Shown: positions 30,776-35,538 of the stretch, piece after piece
Layout of the letters: every line of letters starts with the position of its first letter
How positions within the stretch are numbered: the first letter of the stretch is position 1
NCBI GenBank assembly: GCA_015067835.1
Contig: SVLS01000020.1
Span: forward strand, 1 to 35,538
From: Oscillospiraceae bacterium
Lineage (GTDB): Bacteria > Bacillota > Clostridia > Oscillospirales > Oscillospiraceae
Length of the DNA: 35,538 bases
Direction: 5' to 3'
Translations under genes and position numbers: made by a program
Notes under the pieces: model-generated
What the model saw: the letters and a program-made list of their open reading frames with translations, nothing else
The model's database searches: none
Told to the model about the DNA's origin: nothing

Positions 30776-32617
30776 TTATTCCACGGTGACGGATTTTGCC
30801 AGATTTCTGGGTTTATCCACATCACAGCCCCGATTCAGCGCCACATAATAGGCAAACAGCTGCAACGGGATGATGCTTAGACTGGGCTGCAGCTCCGGAA
30901 GCACCTGAGGAATGGTCAAAATGCCGTCGGCATTTTCCTGCGCTGCTTCCTTCATTTCCTCTATGGTTACGCACAGCACATCTGCACCCCGGGCTTTTAC
31001 CTCCCGGATATTGGCCATTGTCTTGTCAAACAGCGGCTGAACCGTAGCCAACGCCACCACCAGTGTTCCGTTTTCTATCAGAGAAATCGGGCCGTGCTTC
31101 AGCTCGCCGGCAGGATATGCCTCGCTGTGGAGATATGCCACCTCTTTCAGCTTCAGGCTTCCCTCCAGGCAGATGGCGCTGTCCACATTCCTGCCAATAT
31201 AAAAAGCATCGTGATGCCCGTAATAGCGGCTGGCGTAATACTGGATTTTCTGAACATTTTCCTGAGACAGGACCTTTTCTGCCATTTCCGGCAGCTTTTC
31301 CAGTTCCTGCACCCATTTTGCATAAATTTCAGGCTCCATCGTGCCCAGCTGCTGAGCCATATAGGCCGCCAGAAGATACACCACCGCCAGCTGGGTGGAA
31401 AAGGCCTTGGTAGTAGCCACCGCAATTTCAGGACCTGCCCAGGTATAGATGGTCTGGTCAGCGGCCTTGGCAATGGCAGAGCCTACGACATTAACAATGG
31501 CCAATGTACGGGCACCCAATCGCTTGGCTTCCCGCAGGGCCGCCAGAGTATCCGCTGTTTCGCCGGACTGGCTGATGATGATCACCAAATTCTTTTCGTC
31601 AATCACCGGATGGGCATACCGAAATTCCGAGGCCATCACCGCCTCTGTAGGAATCCGGCAGGTCTTTTCGATGATGTATTTTGCCAGCACTGACACATAA
31701 TAAGCCGAGCCGCAGGCAACCAGATAAATTTTCCGCACATCCTTCAGGTACTCCGCCGACAGGTCAATTCCGTCCAGCACCACTTCCCCGTTTTTCAGAC
31801 GGGGGCTGAGGGTATCCCGCAATGCCTTGGGCTGCTCGAAAATCTCCTTCAGCATAAAGTGGTCGTAGCCACCCCGTTCTGCCGCGTCCAGCTCCCAGGT
31901 AATATGCTCCTTTTTCTTTTCAAGCTCGTCGCCGTTGGCATCAAAAAACTGCACACGCTCCGGATTGAACATCACCATTTCACCCTCGTCCAGATAGGAG
32001 ACGGTTTGGGTTTCTTTCAAAATTGCAGGCACATCGGAGGCAATAAAGTATTCCCCCTCACCATAGCCAAAAATCAGCGGAGAATCCTTCTTCACCGCAA
32101 TAATGGTATCCGGCAAATCTGCGCACAGAATACCCAGAGCATAGCTGCCCTCCATCCGTGCCACCGCCTGACGTACTGCAGTCAAAAAATCGCCGGTTTC
32201 CCCATAATAATAGCCGACCAAATTGGCAACCACTTCCGTGTCGGTTTCCGAATAAAACTGCAGTCCCAGCTTTGTCAGCTTATTGCGCAGCTTCCCTTCG
32301 TTTTCAATGATGCCGTTGTGCACCACCGCAATTTTGCCGCTGCAGGACAAATGGGGATGGCTGTTGATGTCGGACGGTGCACCGTGGGTTGCCCAACGGG
32401 TATGCCCGATTCCCACCGTACCTTTCACCGCGTCGCCATTATTGGTCTGGTCGCAAAGCACCTGCAGTCTGCCCTTAGCCTTCGCCACCTGCAGCTGCTT
32501 TCCTTCATGTATACAAATACCGGCCGAGTCGTAGCCCCGGTACTCCAGCTTGGACAGACCAGCCAACAGCAAAGGTGCAGCCTGGCGCTTTCCGGTATAA
32601 CCCACGATTCCACACAT
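30776..32617 (-). CDS. glmS: Glutamine-fructose-6-phosphate aminotransferase
   Basis: This 613-residue enzyme makes glucosamine-6-phosphate from fructose-6-phosphate and glutamine, the first step to UDP-GlcNAc and cell wall. The N-terminal glutaminase begins MCGIVGYTG, whose Cys2 becomes the catalytic N-terminal residue, with HTRWATHGAPS and HNGIIEN. Two SIS sugar-binding domains follow (IISQSGETADTLAALREAK, ATTKAFSTQLA), ending in DKPRNLAKSVTVE. Length is normal and all key residues are present. GAGGAGG lies upstream of ATG 32617. The leader is short and carries a strong hairpin, but there is no room for a glmS ribozyme. Confidence 0.98.
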   Translation of the reverse strand: MCGIVGYTGKRQAAPLLLAGLSKLEYRGYDSAGICIHEGKQLQVAKAKGRLQVLCDQTNNGDAVKGTVGIGHTRWATHGAPSDINSHPHLSCSGKIAVVHNGIIENEGKLRNKLTKLGLQFYSETDTEVVANLVGYYYGETGDFLTAVRQAVARMEGSYALGILCADLPDTIIAVKKDSPLIFGYGEGEYFIASDVPAILKETQTVSYLDEGEMVMFNPERVQFFDANGDELEKKKEHITWELDAAERGGYDHFMLKEIFEQPKALRDTLSPRLKNGEVVLDGIDLSAEYLKDVRKIYLVACGSAYYVSVLAKYIIEKTCRIPTEAVMASEFRYAHPVIDEKNLVIIISQSGETADTLAALREAKRLGARTLAIVNVVGSAIAKAADQTIYTWAGPEIAVATTKAFSTQLAVVYLLAAYMAQQLGTMEPEIYAKWVQELEKLPEMAEKVLSQENVQKIQYYASRYYGHHDAFYIGRNVDSAICLEGSLKLKEVAYLHSEAYPAGELKHGPISLIENGTLVVALATVQPLFDKTMANIREVKARGADVLCVTIEEMKEAAQENADGILTIPQVLPELQPSLSIIPLQLFAYYVALNRGCDVDKPRNLAKSVTVE

Positions 32618-32639
32618 AGATGAACCTCCTCAAATAAAC

Positions 32640-32666
32640 AGCGGCCTACCTAAGTGGCAGACCGCT
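32640..32666 (-). promoter_or_regulatory. Hairpin in the glmS leader
   Basis: On the minus strand AGCGGTCTGCC (32666-32656) pairs along all 11 positions (two G-U) with GGTAGGCCGCT (32650-32640), loop ACTTA. It ends 22 bases before the glmS start and is followed by GTTTATTTG, so it may act as an attenuator, as a terminator for transcripts coming from dprA, or as an mRNA stabiliser. Confidence 0.55.
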
Positions 32667-32677
32667 TCGGTGTTCCT

Positions 32678-32706
32678 ATTATAGCACCATTGTGTACCTT
32701 TTTCAA
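32678..32706 (-). promoter_or_regulatory. glmS promoter
   Basis: On the minus strand TTGAAA (32706-32701) and a perfect TATAAT (32683-32678) are separated by 17 bases. Transcription would begin near 32671, giving a leader of about 54 bases. Confidence 0.8.
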
Positions 32707-32742
32707 CTATTATTTTACATTTTTCAATTATTTGTTCCGTTT

Positions 32743-33630
32743 TTAGAAAAACGAAGGGCTATTTTGCTCCAGGCTGTCGAAATTCTCCAAATCCGACAGT
32801 CCAATTAAAACTGCGCCCAGCTGTTCCAGCTGCACTGCCGCTTCTCTTCCGTCCCGGAAGCAAAAAACCGGACTCCATCCCATCCGCAGATTGCGGCTGA
32901 CTCCGCTCCAGGTGCCACCGACACCCATCCCGGACTGGGCAACGAAGGTTTTACTCCCCAGGGCATGAATCACCCGGTTTCTGCTCAGGGCGCGTACGGA
33001 TGTAAAGGGTAAATCAAACCCTTCTTCGCTGAGATACAGCAAATTGGGGTGGGCTTGCCGTTTTTCCAGCTCATCAGCAACCACGCTGATTACCTGCCCG
33101 CCGGCTTCCAGGCAGGCTCTTTGCGCCAGCGTATCCGCGCCTCTGGCATTGCCAGAAATCAGCACATAGCCCTGCCGCGCCGCTTCCTGCCCTGTTTTTT
33201 TTGCAAATGCTGCATTAGGCTGGTCAATGTCCCGGCTGCCTACCAAGGCTACCTTGGGTTTGCTCAAAAGAGACAAATCTCCCTTCGCCCACAGTACACC
33301 CGGGCTATCCAGTCCCAAATTTTTCCGCAGCAGCACCGGGTAGTTTTCACTCACCCTGGTGATGGGGACGCATCCGGCCTGATTTCCCTTACGAAGATAA
33401 TACTTCAGCAGCTCTTTATCTTCCAGTAATCCGACAATGCGGCACGCCATTTCCGGGGCGTAGCCCAGCGCTATGATATCCGCTGCCTCCAGCTCCCGAT
33501 CGGCCTGGGGCGGCTTCGCCGCACGCATTCGCATGGCCAATGTCCGCAGCTGATAAACCGTCAGCGGCTTTCTGTCTGCACTGCCCAAATTGCTGCTCAG
33601 CAGCAGGAAACCTTCCTCCCGGGCGGTCAT
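32743..33630 (-). CDS. DprA-like DNA-processing protein (divergent)
   Basis: This 295-residue protein has the Rossmann-like core of DprA/Smf, which loads RecA on single-stranded DNA during transformation. Visible are VALVGSRDIDQPNAAFAKKTG, ISGNARGADTLAQRACLEAGG, and the later SRNRVIHALGSKTFVAQSGMGVGGTWSG. It differs from standard DprA: the usual SGxAxGID...AH becomes SGNARGAD...AQ, and there is no C-terminal winged-helix domain. About 110 N-terminal residues may be helical. Its ATG overlaps the stop of the helicase gene by four bases, so the two are translationally coupled. A role in transformation is uncertain, and a nucleotide-binding or DNA-uptake-unrelated role is possible. Confidence 0.7.
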   Translation of the reverse strand: MTAREEGFLLLSSNLGSADRKPLTVYQLRTLAMRMRAAKPPQADRELEAADIIALGYAPEMACRIVGLLEDKELLKYYLRKGNQAGCVPITRVSENYPVLLRKNLGLDSPGVLWAKGDLSLLSKPKVALVGSRDIDQPNAAFAKKTGQEAARQGYVLISGNARGADTLAQRACLEAGGQVISVVADELEKRQAHPNLLYLSEEGFDLPFTSVRALSRNRVIHALGSKTFVAQSGMGVGGTWSGVSRNLRMGWSPVFCFRDGREAAVQLEQLGAVLIGLSDLENFDSLEQNSPSFF

Positions 33631-34817
33631 CTGAAACGCCTCCGGGGTTTGGACGGCACAGGCGCAGGGGTCTCCTCTGCCAATGTACCATCTGCCTGCA
33701 AAATCATCGGGCGAATGGCATAGCCGGAAAACTTTGCAATCTCATCCAGCTTTGCCTTCTCCGGGAAATTGCCTATCATAGAATATGCACTACCCTTCCG
33801 TCTTGCCCGGCCGGTTCGGCCGATTCGATGGACATAGTATTCATTTTCCTCGGGAATGTCGTAGTTGATAACACATTCCACATCATCCACATCAATACCC
33901 CGGGAAGCCACATCCGTGGCAATCAGCACCGCCAGCTTACCGGCGCGGAAGCGCTGCATCGTCTTTTCCCGCAGGCTTTGCTTAATGTCACCGTGAATGC
34001 ATTCGCAGTCCAGCCCCACACGCTGAAATTCGTCACACAGCCGCTGACAAATATGCTTGGTGTTGCAGAAAATAATCACCCGCTCATAGCCTTGGGTGCG
34101 AATGAGCCGCAGAGTGGTCTCTGCCTTTTCCAAGGGTGTAACCGCGAGGCTGTACTGGTCAATGTCCGGCTTATCCTGCTGCTTCGGCTCTACGGTGATT
34201 TCCACCTCGTCACGCTGATACATCCAGGAAACCGTCATTACCTCTTGGGAAATGGTCGCGGAAAACAGCCCCAAATTCTTTCGATTCTTCACTTTTTCGA
34301 TGATTTTTGTCACATCCTTGAAAAAGCCCATATCCAGCATACGGTCTGCCTCATCCAGGACAACCGTCTGAATTTTATCCAGACGAACCGTCTTGCGGTT
34401 ATAGTGGTCCATCAGCCGACCGGGGGTGGCAACCACAATCTGCGGATGCTTCTGCAGCTGCTGAATCTGTCCGCCAATGCCGGCACCGCCATAGAGCACC
34501 GCAACCCGAATTCCCTGAAAATGGGTCAGCAAGCCCCGCAGCTCATCCCCAATCTGAATCGCCAGCTCCCGGGTGGGCGCTAAGATCAGCCCCTGTACAT
34601 CTGCACACTGGGGGTCGATATGCTCAATCATCGGAATGCCAAAAGCAAAGGTTTTGCCTGTACCGGTGGGTGCTTTGGCAATCACATCCCTCCATTGCAA
34701 AAAATGGGGGATCGCTTCGGCTTGAATGGTGGTAGGATAGCCGTAGCCTTTTTTCTCCAGAGCCTTCAGCATCGGCTGGGACAAGCCAAGGTCGGCAAAA
34801 GTCAAATTCTCGTTCAT
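33627..34817 (-). CDS. DEAD-box RNA helicase
   Basis: This 396-residue protein is a DEAD-box ATP-dependent RNA helicase. All core motifs are present: Q motif (FADLGLSQPMLKALEKKGY with PTTIQAEAIP), APTGTGKT, PTRELAIQ, VATPGRL, VLDEADRMLDMGF, SAT, VIIFCNTK, TDVASRGID and HRIGRTGRA. It ends with a short basic tail (SKPRRRFR) and lacks the long RNA-binding extension of CsdA or DbpA, so it resembles the short RhlE-type enzymes used in ribosome assembly and RNA decay, often cold-induced. ATG 34817 has AAAGGACG upstream. Its promoter is at 34848-34876. It is followed by the overlapping dprA-like gene. Confidence 0.95.
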   Translation of the reverse strand: MNENLTFADLGLSQPMLKALEKKGYGYPTTIQAEAIPHFLQWRDVIAKAPTGTGKTFAFGIPMIEHIDPQCADVQGLILAPTRELAIQIGDELRGLLTHFQGIRVAVLYGGAGIGGQIQQLQKHPQIVVATPGRLMDHYNRKTVRLDKIQTVVLDEADRMLDMGFFKDVTKIIEKVKNRKNLGLFSATISQEVMTVSWMYQRDEVEITVEPKQQDKPDIDQYSLAVTPLEKAETTLRLIRTQGYERVIIFCNTKHICQRLCDEFQRVGLDCECIHGDIKQSLREKTMQRFRAGKLAVLIATDVASRGIDVDDVECVINYDIPEENEYYVHRIGRTGRARRKGSAYSMIGNFPEKAKLDEIAKFSGYAIRPMILQADGTLAEETPAPVPSKPRRRFR

Positions 34818-34847
34818 TTTTCTCGTCCTTTGTCTGATATTTTTCTT

Positions 34848-34876
34848 ATTATATCAGCTTTTTTCCCATTATGCAA
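34848..34876 (-). promoter_or_regulatory. Promoter of the helicase-dprA operon
   Basis: On the minus strand TTGCAT (34876-34871) and a perfect TATAAT (34853-34848) are separated by 17 bases. CTGATAT/ATATCAG arms (34834-34857) surround the -10 box and start point and might form an operator or 5' hairpin. Confidence 0.75.
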
Positions 34877-34881
34877 CGGCA

Positions 34882-34911
34882 AGAAAAAAGAGGTGTGCAA
34901 ATACACACCTC
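34882..34911 (-). terminator. Rho-independent terminator of spoVT
   Basis: On the minus strand GAGGTGTG (34911-34904) pairs with CACACCTC (34897-34890) and is followed by six T. The stem begins within the spoVT stop codon. Confidence 0.88.
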
Positions 34912-35434
34912 AGTTTTCCATTTGACTGCCCAGGAAATTTGCGGCAATCTGCGCCAGCTTCTGGTCAGATTCCGGCAGGGGTTCGTCATTTTCTCCCAGC
35001 AGAAGCATCACGCACCCCATCAAGTCGCCCTGACACAAAATGGGCGATGCCACGCCCAGATGGTACTTTTCCACACCCTCGGTCACGCGAACAGGGGTAT
35101 CTCCGGCGGTGTAGCGGTAGTGCTTCCGGGCTTCCATCAGGCGCTCCAAATCCTCGGAATTCGGCTTGTCCATCAAATCCCGCTTGGGCACGCCGGACAG
35201 GGCAATAATGGCGTCCCGATCCGCCACCGCCGCCATACGCCCGGTGCCGGAGCCGATAGCCTCGCACATCTGAGAGGCAAATTCCTGCAAATCGCCCATG
35301 GGGGAGTATTTGCGGAAAATCACGCCGCCGTCCTTCTCCGTGTAAATCTCCAGAGGGTCGCCCTCACGAATGCGGAGGGTTCTTCTGATTTCTTTGGGAA
35401 TGACGATTCTTCCCAAATCGTCTCCACGTGTCAA
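34910..35434 (-). CDS. spoVT: SpoVT-like AbrB-family sporulation regulator
   Basis: This 174-residue protein matches SpoVT, the forespore regulator that tunes sigma-G genes. The N-terminal AbrB swapped-hairpin domain is clear (DDLGRIVIPKEIRRTLRIREGD and LEIYTEKDGGVIF), followed by a GAF-like domain (about residues 55-170). The usual first residues MKATGIVRRI are not found; the frame reads LGEYLTRGDDLGR back to a TAA at 35464-35462 without any ATG or GTG. TTG 35434 is the only usable start, and it has a poor ribosome binding site. Either a weak start limits synthesis, or the 5' end carries a change. No clear sigma-G promoter was found in the remaining 104 bases. Confidence 0.82.
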   Translation of the reverse strand: MTRGDDLGRIVIPKEIRRTLRIREGDPLEIYTEKDGGVIFRKYSPMGDLQEFASQMCEAIGSGTGRMAAVADRDAIIALSGVPKRDLMDKPNSEDLERLMEARKHYRYTAGDTPVRVTEGVEKYHLGVASPILCQGDLMGCVMLLLGENDEPLPESDQKLAQIAANFLGSQMEN

Positions 35435-35538
35435 GTATTCACCAAGACTTTTTAAAATCCTTTATTTTACAGGGTTTTTGGCACTTTTGCCCTTTGTCGA
35501 AAAATGAATAGAATGAGGTATAAAAACACCAAGACCCC

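Noticed and set aside
32618..32740. glmS ribozyme
   Set aside because: The promoter at 32678-32706 leaves a leader of only about 54 bases, too short for the ribozyme, and its conserved core is not seen.

Overview
The window reads as chromosomal DNA of an anaerobic, spore-forming member of the Clostridia, most likely in or near the Oscillospiraceae. That placement is inferred from gene content and order, not from a phylogeny. Sporulation genes are present: an alpha/beta small acid-soluble spore protein, YtvI, SpoVB and SpoVT. Anaerobe oxygen-defence proteins are present too: rubrerythrin and a flavo-diiron protein with a fused rubredoxin domain. The recJ-relA-dtd-MBL hydrolase-hemZ block and the spoVB-hup-rqcP block are typical clostridial neighbourhoods. 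I see no prophage, insertion sequence with a transposase, or CRISPR array.

Layout. 1-812: the tail of an unidentified gene and a CBM9-like protein, each followed by a terminator. 813-1375: a gene-free stretch with two tandem copies of a multi-hairpin element ending exactly at the 3' end of a minus-strand tRNA-Arg(ACG). 1486-3285: a two-gene ABC exporter with a near-consensus promoter. 3426-6713: DegV, an FAD/Rieske oxidoreductase, the spore protein and rubrerythrin. 6744-8979: a DtxR-type regulator in an operon with a split transketolase. 9153-14660: an operon of a RACo-like ASKHA/ferredoxin protein, a DUF3786 protein, a ROK kinase and the flavo-diiron protein. 14666-15312: a small cassette (XRE regulator plus a small protein) bracketed by two identical terminators. 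15312-18983 (minus): an RluA-type pseudouridine synthase, infC-rpmI-rplT behind an attenuator-like leader, a catalytic-domain-only aspartokinase, and an HTH-ACT protein. 19115-30727 (plus): ytvI, then recJ-relA-dtd-MBL-hemZ-amidohydrolase-spoVB and hup-rqcP. 30776-35434 (minus): glmS, a DprA-like gene overlapping a DEAD-box helicase gene, and spoVT.

Points that stand out: (1) the tandem structured element, whose hairpins change sequence but keep pairing; (2) an about 100-bp palindromic repeat present three times, in both orientations, sharing a hairpin arm with the tandem element; (3) infC, whose only well-placed start codon is AUC, behind a terminator/antiterminator leader; (4) an amidohydrolase that has lost two of four expected metal ligands; (5) an aspartokinase that ends at the catalytic/ACT boundary, one gene away from a separate ACT protein; (6) the terminator-bracketed regulator cassette; (7) a DtxR-family regulator carrying the iron-type ligand set, divergent from rubrerythrin. 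No single locus amounts to a clearly new defence or biosynthetic system; the tandem element and the degenerate amidohydrolase are the best leads.
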